DNA from: CAWIVJ01 sp963839525
GTDB taxonomy: Bacteria > Cyanobacteriota > Vampirovibrionia > Gastranaerophilales > Gastranaerophilaceae
Direction: 5' to 3'
Length of the DNA stretch: 64,000 bases
Assembly: GCA_963839525.1 (NCBI GenBank)
Contig: CAWIVJ010000005.1
Coordinates: forward strand, 558,001-622,000
Within the stretch, counting starts at the first letter, position 1; each line of letters begins with the position of its first letter. Below the pieces are notes generated by a model. That model saw nothing but the letters and a program-made list of their open reading frames with translations, did not search any database and was not told the DNA's origin. The position numbers and the translations under genes are program-made. Below, piece by piece: positions 33,604 through 42,453 of this stretch.

Positions 33604-34947
33604 TTATTTTTCACTTTTAATGTATTCTGTTGTAAACCGGTATGCTTCAAAAGTAGGTGAAAAGTGGCTTGTACTTAAACCGGCTTTCATTTTTAGCGAA
33701 TTTAAGAATATTTCTTTTTCAGGCAATTGTTCCCAGACAGAAGGTAAATAAACAGCCTGATAACCTTTATCTTTTATAATTATTCCGTCTATAAAAGGCT
33801 TTATTTGATTTAAAAGATCTGTTTCATTTTCAAAAAGCATTTTTTCCGGATTAGAAAGTAAAGAGACATTTATTGATAAATCTTCAAATTCATCCTTTTT
33901 CAACGGATTGAATCTGGGGTCAGAAAATGCCGAATTTTGAGAATTTATAATTAAATCCTCAATTAAAGGTCGGTGAGCAATAACAGAACCGATGCAGCCT
34001 CTTAAATCCCCTTCTTTTTCCAAGGTTACAAAACATGCCCCTAATTCTTTAAAAACTACCGGAATATCTTTAAAATTTATTTTTTCATTATTTAGACCTG
34101 CCAGAATGCTCTTTTTGCAAATTTCGATTATTAGGGGCGAAAAATATTTTTTTAAAAAAATATTTTTCGCCCCTTCATATAAAAACCAGCTTCCATAACC
34201 TACAACTCGTGAATTATCTCCGGTTACATCTCCTGAATTAAACATGCCTATGCGAATTAAAGAGTAATTCTTTTCTTTTGCAAAATCAATTAAACCATAA
34301 ATGCCGGTAGCTCCGCAAGCTTGCTCGTGGACAAACTTTTCCATGTTTTTTGTTTCTATCATTTCAGCAGTTGCATTATCTATTTTTTTTGCATTATCTG
34401 AACTGTGGAAATGACTTAAATCAGAGGAAATAACGAATGCATTTTCTGTATTTTCCCAATAATGGCTTATTATTTCCGTAATTTTTTTCGGATTGCCTGC
34501 AAGAATAGGGACAATTTTTACATCCGGTAAATATTTTTGAATAAAAGGAACTTGAACTTCGGCTGAATGTTCTTCTTTAAACGCTTCATCTTGAAATTCA
34601 CATTTAAATTTTTCAATTAATTCTTTATTTATTTGCTGATTAACTTCAATTTCACCAAACGGAGTTGACCAAAATTCAAAACTTGAAAGTGAGGCTTCTT
34701 TAACCGGAACGTAGTGAGGCGGAGCAATGATAAAAATATTTTTAACATTTTGATCGAAGTATTGAAACCCCTCGCTTGCAAGTTGTCCTGAGTATATATA
34801 ACCGGCATGGGGAACAATTATTGCACGGGTTTTGTAAGTATAATCATGCGGATTGTTTTTTTCAAAAAAATCTAATTGTTTTAATAATTCTTCTTTGTTG
34901 TCAGTATAAAATTTTCCTGCAGCTGCTGCTAATCTAATTTTTTTCAT
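33604..34947 (-). CDS. AmmeMemoRadiSam system proteins B and A fused (MEMO1 + AMMECR1)
   Basis: 447 residues. The N-terminal ~265 are the MEMO1-like domain: VPHAGYIYSGQ (~46), EEHSAEVQVPF and SSDLSHFHS provide the iron/metal-type His positions. The C-terminal part is AMMECR1-like with GDLRGCIGSV (~328), the invariant LRGCIG motif, plus DPRFNPL. In many bacteria these are separate genes next to a radical-SAM gene; here they are fused, and the radical-SAM partner is divergent at 34997. The biochemical role of the system is not known. Confidence 0.93.
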   Translation of the reverse strand: MKKIRLAAAAGKFYTDNKEELLKQLDFFEKNNPHDYTYKTRAIIVPHAGYIYSGQLASEGFQYFDQNVKNIFIIAPPHYVPVKEASLSSFEFWSTPFGEIEVNQQINKELIEKFKCEFQDEAFKEEHSAEVQVPFIQKYLPDVKIVPILAGNPKKITEIISHYWENTENAFVISSDLSHFHSSDNAKKIDNATAEMIETKNMEKFVHEQACGATGIYGLIDFAKEKNYSLIRIGMFNSGDVTGDNSRVVGYGSWFLYEGAKNIFLKKYFSPLIIEICKKSILAGLNNEKINFKDIPVVFKELGACFVTLEKEGDLRGCIGSVIAHRPLIEDLIINSQNSAFSDPRFNPLKKDEFEDLSINVSLLSNPEKMLFENETDLLNQIKPFIDGIIIKDKGYQAVYLPSVWEQLPEKEIFLNSLKMKAGLSTSHFSPTFEAYRFTTEYIKSEK

Positions 34948-34996
34948 AGTAAACCTACCTATTAAGTTTTTAACAAATTATATTATAATATAATTT

Positions 34997-35992
34997 ATGG
35001 AATATCAAAATACTCTATCGGATAATAGAATTCAATGTACGATTTGTCCCAGATATTGTAAATTAAAAGAAGGACAAGCAGGATTTTGCCAAATAAGAAA
35101 AAATGTTAACGGAAAAGTTATTTTGACATCTTACGGCTATAATACAGGACTTTCTGTTGATCCTATAGAGAAAAAACCTCTTTATCACTTTTATCCCGGA
35201 ACTAAAGTTTTATCTTTTGGCACTTTAGGCTGTAATATGGGATGCCAATTTTGCCAAAATTGGCATATCTCAAAATCTAAAGCAGATCCCAAGATAAATC
35301 ATACAGAACCTGAAAAAATTGTAAAGATTGCCAAAGAATTAGGTTGCAAAAGTGTTGCTTTTACTTATAATGATCCTGTAATTTTCTTTGAATATGCGAT
35401 TGATACGGCAAAACTTTGCAGAGATAACGGAATAAAAACAGTTGCTGTAACAGCAGGATACATTAGCCCTGAGCCGAGAAAAGAGTTTTTCGCACATATG
35501 GATGCTGCTAATATTGATTTAAAATCTTTTAGTGAAGAATTTTATAAACGGTATTGCTTAGCTCATTTGGAACCAATTTTGGATACTATCAAATACGTTA
35601 AGCATGAAACTAACTGTTGGCTTGAATTAACGACTCTTTTGATTGAAGGAGAAAATGATTCTGAAAAAGAAATTACAGAAGAATGTGAGTGGGTTATAAA
35701 AGAATTGGGTACAAATGTTCCCCTTCATTTCAGTGCGTTTCACCCTGATTATAAATTTATGGACAGACCTCAAACAAAGCCGTCAACCCTTTTGAAAGCT
35801 TATGAAATTGCTAAAAAAATAGGCATAAAATATGTTTATACAGGAAATATAGCTGACGCAAAAACTTCTGCAACTTATTGCCACGAATGTTCAAAACCGC
35901 TTATCTTAAGAATGGGTTATGAAATAGTAACAGAAAATATAAAACAAGGTCATTGCTCATTTTGCGGAGCTAAATGTGAAGGAGTTTTTTAA
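34997..35992 (+). CDS. amrS: AmmeMemoRadiSam system radical SAM enzyme (AmrS)
   Basis: 331 residues. N-terminal Cys-rich entry CTICPRYCKLKEGQAGFCQI, radical-SAM CNMGCQFCQNW (CxxxCxxC, ~79-86), SVAFTYNDPVIFFEYAIDT, and a C-terminal zinc-ribbon-like pair (CHECSKPL, CSFCGAKC). It resembles pyruvate-formate-lyase-activating enzymes but belongs to the AMMECR1/MEMO-linked group. It is divergent from the fused A/B gene, with only 49 bp between the starts, so a shared regulatory region is likely. The substrate is unknown. Confidence 0.94.
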   Translation: MEYQNTLSDNRIQCTICPRYCKLKEGQAGFCQIRKNVNGKVILTSYGYNTGLSVDPIEKKPLYHFYPGTKVLSFGTLGCNMGCQFCQNWHISKSKADPKINHTEPEKIVKIAKELGCKSVAFTYNDPVIFFEYAIDTAKLCRDNGIKTVAVTAGYISPEPRKEFFAHMDAANIDLKSFSEEFYKRYCLAHLEPILDTIKYVKHETNCWLELTTLLIEGENDSEKEITEECEWVIKELGTNVPLHFSAFHPDYKFMDRPQTKPSTLLKAYEIAKKIGIKYVYTGNIADAKTSATYCHECSKPLILRMGYEIVTENIKQGHCSFCGAKCEGVF

Positions 35993-36010
35993 GCAGTTTT
36001 TTTATTATGT

Positions 36011-38380
36011 TTAAAAAATCTTAACAAAGCCCTGTTTGTTTTTATTATAAGAATAGATTTTATAATTATTTTTTTCTTTATTTATTTTTATAGAGCTCTG
36101 CTTATCGGTACGAAGTATTTTTATTTTGTTAAGCTGCAAAGTATCAAGAGTAACGCCGTTTGGATGTCCATAGTTGTTTAATCCTGTCGAAATAATTGCA
36201 ATGTCAGGTTTTATTCTTTTTAAAAAAGCGTCGTTTATAACATTTTTTGCGCCGTGATGCCCGACTTTCAAAACTTCAACTTTTTCGGGCAAATATTTTT
36301 CAATTTTTTCAAATGCCGGAATTCCTGCATCACCCATAAAAAGCTCATCAAATTTATCATTGGAAATTATTGTTATTACAGATTTTTCGTTTTCAAAGTT
36401 TTCACCTTTAAAGTCAGCAATAAAATTTTTAATAATTAAATTGTTTTCCTTATAAACTATTTCATTATTTTTTGCAATTTGGATTTTTTTCCCTGCTTTT
36501 TTATAAATTTTTTGTGCAATTGAAGATTTATCCTTTAGGGAATTAACATAAACATTTTTGATATTTAAATTTTCAATCAAATCAATAGCACCGCCGGCAT
36601 GGTCAGAATCAAAATGGGTTATAACAAACCCTTCAATATTTTTAATTCCCCTGTCTTTTAAATATTCTAAAATAATCATTTTAGCCTGGGTTTTTCCGCC
36701 TTTATAGCCAATTTTTCCGCTGTCTATAATAAAATATTTGTCCCTTGGCGTTTTGACAAGAAATGCATCTGCATTTTGAACATTAAATATAATTGTTTCC
36801 AGATTATTATCGGGAATTTTTATAAAAGAAAAAATTAAAATAATAGAAAATGTACAAATTAAAATAATTGTTTTCTTATCTTTGCTAATTTTAAACAATA
36901 ATGCAGCGAAAAGTACAATACTATAATACAAAAATATTTGCAAAACATTTGGCTGAGGAGTTTGGATAAGTGAATGAGGTAAATTCGCAAAATAATTTGA
37001 TATCGTTACAACAATATTTAAAACAGGGTTCAAAATAAAATCAAAAATCAAACAAATCCAATCAGCAACGGGTTTTACTAATGCCAGCACCGAACTTATA
37101 AAGCCTCCGAAACTTATTACGGTTACGAAAGGCAATATTAAGATATTTGCAAAAACAGAATATAAACTAAACGAATTGAAGTAATACATTTGTATCGGTG
37201 CAACCCAAATTTGCGCAATAATCGGTACAAAGATTGCTCCTGAAAGCCAGGCAGGAACACTTTTTATTTTCTCAAAAACAACAGGAACAGTTATTAAAAG
37301 ACCAAAAGTTACCAGAAAAGACAATTGAAATCCGACATCATTAATAAATGCAGGATTGTAAATCAGCATTAAAAGAGCAACAAATGATAAAAGAGAAATG
37401 CTGTGAGCATCTCTGTCAATAAGTTTACCTATAAGAATGAAGATTAACATAAAAGCTGCACGAATTACCGAAGGTCCTAATCCGGTCATTAAGGCATAAA
37501 AAATTACAATAAAAATTCCGCTGGAAACGGTTAAATTAAAAGGAACTCTGAGTTTTCTTAAAATGAAAAACCAGATTCCGTAAATTAATGCTACATTCAT
37601 TCCTGATGCAGCCAGCAAATGAAGCAATCCTGATCGTTGAAAGGATACTTTTATTTCGTCAGGAGGAGAAATCGCATCATCACCAAAGACAATTCCTCCT
37701 AAAAGTTCAAGATTAGGGCTTTTCAGGTATTTAGAATGGGCTTGAATAATGTCTTTTCTGACATTATTCAAGCCCTGCAAAAATTTCCATTTAAAGGATA
37801 AGGGTATTTTTAAATTTTTACAATCAACTTCGTTTGCATAGAATACGGTAAAAATATTGAAATTTCTTAAATATTTTGCGTAATTAAATTGCGAAGGGTT
37901 TGAAGCTTCAAAAGGAGTTCTTAATTTTCCTTTAAACTCATAAAAATCTCCTGTATTAAAATCATTGTTTATTGTTGTTACAAGTGTTTTGGCGTGTATA
38001 TTTTCGGTTTTGCCGCTATAATTTATTTTTGATGTTTCAAAGATAAATTTTGTTTTATCTTTTGCTCTGATTGGAATAGATATAATCTGTCCTTGAATGA
38101 TTGCATTTTGAGGAGCTATTTGATAGAGTGCATCTGAGTTTTTTACTCTTAAACTTGCATTAAAAAAAGCAAAAAAGAACATACAATACCAAAATAAAAC
38201 CAGTTTAGGCGATAAATAATTTTTTAAAATAATAAAAATTCCCAAAACCATAATTATAAAGGCGGTAACAACAGCAGAATCTGTGAAATAAGCAAAAAGC
38301 CCTGCAATATAGATTAGGGAAATAAAAAACATTACAAAGAATTTTTTTTGAATGGTTGAATTTAAAAATTCTCTAAGCAT
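36011..38380 (-). CDS. comEC: ComEC/Rec2 DNA-uptake channel with metallo-beta-lactamase domain
   Basis: 789 residues, full length. N-terminal membrane helices and an OB-like ComEC_N soluble domain (~60-200). The polytopic competence domain includes LLHLLAASGMNVALIYGIWF (~250) and GPSVIRAAFMLIF (~305), then further helices to ~520. The C-terminal MBL-fold domain has TIIFNVQNADAFLVKTP, THFDSDHAGGAID and GHHGAKN metal motifs, the proposed nuclease degrading one strand. It suggests a natural transformation pathway; the Tad and prepilin genes nearby could supply a pilus, but comEA is not in this window. Confidence 0.95.
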   Translation of the reverse strand: MLREFLNSTIQKKFFVMFFISLIYIAGLFAYFTDSAVVTAFIIMVLGIFIILKNYLSPKLVLFWYCMFFFAFFNASLRVKNSDALYQIAPQNAIIQGQIISIPIRAKDKTKFIFETSKINYSGKTENIHAKTLVTTINNDFNTGDFYEFKGKLRTPFEASNPSQFNYAKYLRNFNIFTVFYANEVDCKNLKIPLSFKWKFLQGLNNVRKDIIQAHSKYLKSPNLELLGGIVFGDDAISPPDEIKVSFQRSGLLHLLAASGMNVALIYGIWFFILRKLRVPFNLTVSSGIFIVIFYALMTGLGPSVIRAAFMLIFILIGKLIDRDAHSISLLSFVALLMLIYNPAFINDVGFQLSFLVTFGLLITVPVVFEKIKSVPAWLSGAIFVPIIAQIWVAPIQMYYFNSFSLYSVFANILILPFVTVISFGGFISSVLALVKPVADWICLIFDFILNPVLNIVVTISNYFANLPHSLIQTPQPNVLQIFLYYSIVLFAALLFKISKDKKTIILICTFSIILIFSFIKIPDNNLETIIFNVQNADAFLVKTPRDKYFIIDSGKIGYKGGKTQAKMIILEYLKDRGIKNIEGFVITHFDSDHAGGAIDLIENLNIKNVYVNSLKDKSSIAQKIYKKAGKKIQIAKNNEIVYKENNLIIKNFIADFKGENFENEKSVITIISNDKFDELFMGDAGIPAFEKIEKYLPEKVEVLKVGHHGAKNVINDAFLKRIKPDIAIISTGLNNYGHPNGVTLDTLQLNKIKILRTDKQSSIKINKEKNNYKIYSYNKNKQGFVKIF

Positions 38381-38451
38381 ATAATTACATTATCATAAAA
38401 AACGTAAGCTTAGGTTAGGTTTTCTAACCAACAACATGAAACGGGATAAAA

Positions 38452-38742
38452 ATGATTAATAAAAAAATAATTGAAAATACTGAAAAAGGTTTGATTGTCA
38501 GGTTAAAAATTATTCCTAATTCAAGCAAAAATGAACTTATCTGGAAAAACGAAAGTTTAAAAGTTAAAATAACGGCTCAGCCCATTGAAAACAAAGCAAA
38601 CAAAGCTTTGATAGAATTTTTTTCAAAAAAACTTAAAACAGCCAAATCAAATATTCAAATAATTAAAGGAGAACTCAATAAGGAAAAAACATTGTTAATT
38701 TCAGGTATCGACGAAAAAATTTTTAGAGATAAAACCTTATAA
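38452..38742 (+). CDS. DUF167/YggU family protein
   Basis: 96 residues. VRLKIIPNSSKNELIWKNES, then VKITAQPIENKANKALIEFF and the ending INIQ.IKGE..KEKT-like strand (IQIIKGELNKEKTLLISG) define the family, a small alpha/beta fold of unknown function often near pilus or YggT genes. Length is typical. It is divergent from comEC. Confidence 0.9.
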   Translation: MINKKIIENTEKGLIVRLKIIPNSSKNELIWKNESLKVKITAQPIENKANKALIEFFSKKLKTAKSNIQIIKGELNKEKTLLISGIDEKIFRDKTL

Positions 38743-38855
38743 ATGGCTTTTTTAACTTTTTTTGTTTTTTTATCCTCTAAAAAGATGATTTATCTGTTTT
38801 TTTGTTGTGTTAATTTTATTTCGTTGAGTGAATAGTTATAGAAGAGAGGCTTATA

Positions 38856-39332
38856 ATGGAAATTAAAAGTATTTCAAAAAAAATTTTTAAAACCCCAAAA
38901 AAAATTGCTGAAAACAAAAGTAATCAAACAAATCCGTTTGGAGTCAGCTTTAAAGGAAATATAATAAGCGCGGATGTTTTTGAAACTACTGAAAAACAAA
39001 ATATTGCCTTTAGAGGGGTCCAATTAACAGCAAAAGTTGGTAGTAAATGCAAAATGCTAGCTGCAGCTCTTACCGGCTCAATAGGAGATATGAGTAAAGC
39101 TATAAGTACAAGATTAAATTCCGTTGTTGATTTTGGCAGAAGAATTAAAGGAAAATTTGTTGAAGCAATACAATACCTAAATACAACAAGATTAGCAATT
39201 AATATAGGAGCATCGGATGCTCCGTTAGGCGTAAGATTAAGCTTAAAGAAAAAAGAAAATTTAAATAATCTTAGTGTTCAAGATCTTAGTAATATGTTTG
39301 CAAAAGAAGTTGCAATTATGGAGGCAGCATGA
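38856..39332 (+). CDS. Hypothetical protein with N-terminal SFKG-type peptide
   Basis: 158 residues, GAGAGG before ATG. The start is basic and low-complexity (KKIFKTPKKIAENKSNQ), then NPFGVSFKGNIISADVFETT and a second, similar IAFRG. The rest is helical (MLAAALTGSIGDMSKAISTR, GRRIKGKFVEAIQYLN). I recognise the NPFGVSFKGN-type leader only as a recurrent feature of hypothetical proteins in Gastranaerophilales-like genomes. Its role (targeting?) is unknown. The stop overlaps the next start by 4 bp. Confidence 0.7.
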   Translation: MEIKSISKKIFKTPKKIAENKSNQTNPFGVSFKGNIISADVFETTEKQNIAFRGVQLTAKVGSKCKMLAAALTGSIGDMSKAISTRLNSVVDFGRRIKGKFVEAIQYLNTTRLAINIGASDAPLGVRLSLKKKENLNNLSVQDLSNMFAKEVAIMEAA

Positions 39333-39691
39333 ATAAAGAAAAAAGAATAGAAAATATAATAAATGCTTTAGCTCGTCATGAGGATAACTCCGCCGTCAAC
39401 GCTCTTGAAGAAATCGGGACAAACAGTACTAATGATGAAGTTAGAAGACTTACCGCAAAAGCTCTTGTAAGCAGAAATTCTCAAGATTCTCTTTCTATAG
39501 TTGTTTCTAAATCCGGAAAAGGAATCAATGATTTAAGCACAAATGTTGCAATGAGTACAATTAACGAAATTCTAGCTTTAAAAAACAGAGATGAAGCATT
39601 AAAAGTTCTTACACAAACAGAAGAAAACCATGAAGATGAAAACATCAGAGAAACTGCCCGTTCAGTAAGAGCTTTGATGGTTTTTTCGTAA
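39329..39691 (+). CDS. Small HEAT-like helical-repeat protein
   Basis: 120 residues. Helical pairs of about 35-40 residues: ENIINALARHEDNSAVNALE, DEVRRLTAKALVSRNSQDSL, VAMSTINEILALKNRDEALK, ENIRETARSVRALMVFS. The pattern suggests a short HEAT/armadillo-like scaffold for protein binding. It is translationally coupled (ATGA overlap) to the SFKG-leader protein, so the two probably form a complex or a secreted-effector/chaperone-like pair; that is inference. Confidence 0.65.
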   Translation: MNKEKRIENIINALARHEDNSAVNALEEIGTNSTNDEVRRLTAKALVSRNSQDSLSIVVSKSGKGINDLSTNVAMSTINEILALKNRDEALKVLTQTEENHEDENIRETARSVRALMVFS

Positions 39692-39708
39692 AAATTTTTC
39701 AATTTGTT

Positions 39709-41019
39709 TTATTTATAAGAATTTAGCAAACTTTTGATTTTTTCATCTGAAGCACTTTTGGGATTCACTTTTAAGTAAGAATTAATATAACTTTTCCCGA
39801 TATCTTTTCGCCCTGATTTCAGGCAAACTTTTGCAAATTCATAAAGATAAAAAGAATTTGTTTTTTCTAAATCGCAAGCTTTTTTTAAGTTATTGAAAGC
39901 ATTGTTTTTATCTCCTGTTTGCGCATAAACAGAACCCAAAAGATTATACAACTCTGCTTTTGACGGTTCTATTGAAACAGCTTTCTGATAATTTTTTATT
40001 GCTTCAGAATACATTTTTTTGCCCCGGTAAATATCTCCTAAATTTGCCCAGCCAACAGCTTTATCAGGAGTCTTTTTAACATAATCAAGCGCTTGTTGAA
40101 GCCTTACATCTGTTTGCCCATTATTTTTTGCAAGCAAAGTCTTTTCATTTATTTTATAAAAAACATTTAAAGTATTTAAATCTCTTTGAGTTAAACTAAG
40201 CTTAGGACTGCTTGCAGAAGGTGCCATAATATCTTTTTCATCCGGGCTATGACCTTTAAATCCGAGTGAATGACCTATTTCATGAAGTGTAGAAAATATT
40301 ATAAATTCATCATCTAAATCTTTTTTTGTTTCCGGATTAATAGTTAAAATATGGATTTCCGATTTTGTAATATGGTTTCCTTGGTAATAAGGCTTGGAAT
40401 ACCCGGCTATATAACTGTCTTGATTTGAAGAAGATTCTAATTCATCTTTAAAGTCTAACACAATTTGCGCATCAGGAGTGTTTATAAAATTAAAAGATAC
40501 CAAGTTCTTACTTTTTTCTTGCCATTGCTTAAAAGCTTGCTGAGCCAAGTCTTTTTGCTTTTTAGATTCAATATGGACAGTTATGGGAAAAGATGCCCAT
40601 TTTAAAATTTTTCCGTCTCCTGTTAAAACATAATCAAGGTAATTATCTTGATATTTTCCTAAATTCTCATTTGTTATTTCTAAAGCTGTTTTTGCTCCAA
40701 CTCCTTGTTCGGATTGTTTAATCAAATAAATACCTTTTTGGGAAAGAATAGCTGCATCTGAATTTGGGGCTAAAAGTATAATCCGGCTATATTGATTTAT
40801 AGCATCAAAAGTTCTTTTTTGCATTAAATAAGATTGCGCCAGATAATACCTTGCATTAACATTTTTAGGGTTAATTTTTATAGCATGTTCTAAATTAGAA
40901 ATAGCCTCGTTATAAAACGATTTTTTAAAAGCATTCACTCCTGCAAAATAATAATCTGCGGCAAAAACTTTTGTCGAAACAAACAATAAAAAAACTACGC
41001 AAAAAAGAATCCTTTTCAT
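39709..41019 (-). CDS. Exported TPR protein with M10-type zinc metalloprotease domain
   Basis: 436 residues. Signal peptide MKRILFCVVFLLFVSTKVFA. N-terminal TPR units (YYFAGVNAFKKSFYNEAISN; VNARYYLAQSYLMQKRTFDA). The central matrixin-like domain has STLHEIGHSLGFKGHSPDE, the HExxHxxGxxH zinc motif, followed by the IMAPS Met-turn. C-terminal TPRs (AVGWANLGDIYRGKKMYSEA) follow. A protease embedded between TPR arrays is unusual but repeatedly seen in bacteria of this lineage (as I recall). Likely periplasmic or extracellular; no propeptide switch is obvious. Confidence 0.88.
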   Translation of the reverse strand: MKRILFCVVFLLFVSTKVFAADYYFAGVNAFKKSFYNEAISNLEHAIKINPKNVNARYYLAQSYLMQKRTFDAINQYSRIILLAPNSDAAILSQKGIYLIKQSEQGVGAKTALEITNENLGKYQDNYLDYVLTGDGKILKWASFPITVHIESKKQKDLAQQAFKQWQEKSKNLVSFNFINTPDAQIVLDFKDELESSSNQDSYIAGYSKPYYQGNHITKSEIHILTINPETKKDLDDEFIIFSTLHEIGHSLGFKGHSPDEKDIMAPSASSPKLSLTQRDLNTLNVFYKINEKTLLAKNNGQTDVRLQQALDYVKKTPDKAVGWANLGDIYRGKKMYSEAIKNYQKAVSIEPSKAELYNLLGSVYAQTGDKNNAFNNLKKACDLEKTNSFYLYEFAKVCLKSGRKDIGKSYINSYLKVNPKSASDEKIKSLLNSYK

Positions 41020-41070
41020 ATAAAATATTATAGCATAATCACCTCCCCTATCTTTTGTCTATTATCATTA

Positions 41071-41100
41071 AAAAAAAGGCGAGCATTTTGCTCGCCGGTA
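41071..41100 (-). terminator. Intrinsic terminator of the Tad-side transcript
   Basis: On the minus strand GGCGAGC-AAAAT-GCTCGCC forms a 7-bp GC-rich stem followed by a run of eight T. It lies downstream of the 41139-41405 gene and upstream of the protease gene. Confidence 0.85.
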
Positions 41101-41138
41101 ACCCAATTATAATAAAATTTTCCCATCCTTAATAAAAG

Positions 41139-41405
41139 CTATGCTATGAAGTTTTGTCCAAGCCAACTTGCTCCGTGAAAAAAAGATTCTCGCATAATAC
41201 TTTTCATGCTTTTCTTTCTTACGTCTTTTTTTTCTGTGTTAACTGAATTTATAACTTCTGAAACTACTTTGTATCTGTTTGCTATTGATTGACTATTAAG
41301 CAACAACGTTTTTACTTCTTTATTGTTTATGTCAACAGTATTTAAAATATCAGAAAATTCTTTATTTTCTTCTATATTTGTTTTGTTAAGTAACAATGTT
41401 GCCAT
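41139..41405 (-). CDS. Small hypothetical protein at the end of the Tad locus
   Basis: 88 residues. It has two TLLLN motifs (MATLLLNKTNIEENKEF; EVKTLLLNSQSIANRYKVVS), helical and polar, and ends MRESFFHGASWLGQNFIA. No signal peptide, no pilin-like N-terminus and no known family. It follows tadC by 147 bp on the same strand and precedes a terminator, so it may be the last gene of the Tad transcript or a separate small unit. A purine-rich AAGAAAGAAAGA stands in for a ribosome site. Confidence 0.6.
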   Translation of the reverse strand: MATLLLNKTNIEENKEFSDILNTVDINNKEVKTLLLNSQSIANRYKVVSEVINSVNTEKKDVRKKSMKSIMRESFFHGASWLGQNFIA

Positions 41406-41552
41406 TTTTTTCTTTCTTTCTTTTGTTTTTCTCTCTATGTATATATAAAAAAATAAAGTTAAAAATTATTGACTTTTTATATATTATTTATATATAAATT
41501 TTACAAAAGTTTACATGCCTGGTTTAAATATTTATAAAAATGTGTCTAAAAA

Positions 41553-42401
41553 CTAACCATGACCCAAATTCGTCATAATCTTTTGAAGTGCAGGAAACAT
41601 TATTATAATAAAAATAGAAGGCAACATAAACAATACCATAGGAAGAGTCATTTTTGTACTGGCTTGCTGCGATAATTCTTCTATTCTTTGTCTTTTTTTT
41701 GTTCTCATTGAATCACAAAAAGCTTCTAAAGATTGGGTAATACTGGTTCCCAATCTGTCTGTCTGGATTAAAAGCGCTACAAATGACTGTAAATCCTTAT
41801 TTTCATTTCTCAAAATTAAATTTTTATAAGCCTCTTCACGATTTAAACCTGAGAGAATATCTTTATTCAAACGAGCAAATTCATTTGACACAATTTCAGA
41901 AGTAAAACTAAATTCTTCTGCAACTTTTTCAAAAGCAGCATCTAAACCCAATCCTGCTTTTACACAAATTGAAAGCAAATCAACTGCATCAGGCAAGTAT
42001 TTCAGAATTTCCTTTTGTCTTACCTTTATTTCCCTTTTTAATTTCATTTCCGGCCACTTATAGACAAGATATAAAACAAAAATTCCAATAATAAGAGTAT
42101 TTATAGAAAATGATATAAACAACAAAACAGCAACAAATACTCCTGCAAAAAATGTGATTATTAATTTCTTGGTATCATATTTTATTACATCTTCTTCTGA
42201 TGAAGCATAGCCTGCCTGGAGCAAAAGTTTTTTACTTTTACTTATGTAGTCTGAACCCATAATATTTTTTCTGGATAAAGGCTTTAATATTTCTTGCAGA
42301 TTATTAATAACATTTGCAAAAAATTTACCTCTTTTAACGGCTGTTTTTTTAAATCTTTTTTCAAGTAAAGAGGGTGCCTCATAAGTAAGAATAAGAGTCA
42401 A
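41553..42401 (-). CDS. tadC: Tad pilus inner-membrane platform protein TadC
   Basis: 282 residues. GspF-like (T2SSF) domain with membrane helices at ~88-118 and near the C-terminus. The segment LPDAVDLLSICVKAGLGLDA (~140) and TSITQSLEAFCDSMRTKKRQ, then MLPSIFIIIMFPALQKI, identify it as the TadC partner of TadB. Together they form the inner-membrane core on which the ATPase acts. It is downstream of tadB with a 52-bp gap. Confidence 0.9.
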   Translation of the reverse strand: MTLILTYEAPSLLEKRFKKTAVKRGKFFANVINNLQEILKPLSRKNIMGSDYISKSKKLLLQAGYASSEEDVIKYDTKKLIITFFAGVFVAVLLFISFSINTLIIGIFVLYLVYKWPEMKLKREIKVRQKEILKYLPDAVDLLSICVKAGLGLDAAFEKVAEEFSFTSEIVSNEFARLNKDILSGLNREEAYKNLILRNENKDLQSFVALLIQTDRLGTSITQSLEAFCDSMRTKKRQRIEELSQQASTKMTLPMVLFMLPSIFIIIMFPALQKIMTNLGHG

Positions 42402-42453
42402 TATAAAAAAAAGTATTCCGGTTGTTAATGAATGTATAAAGATAATTTTTCTC

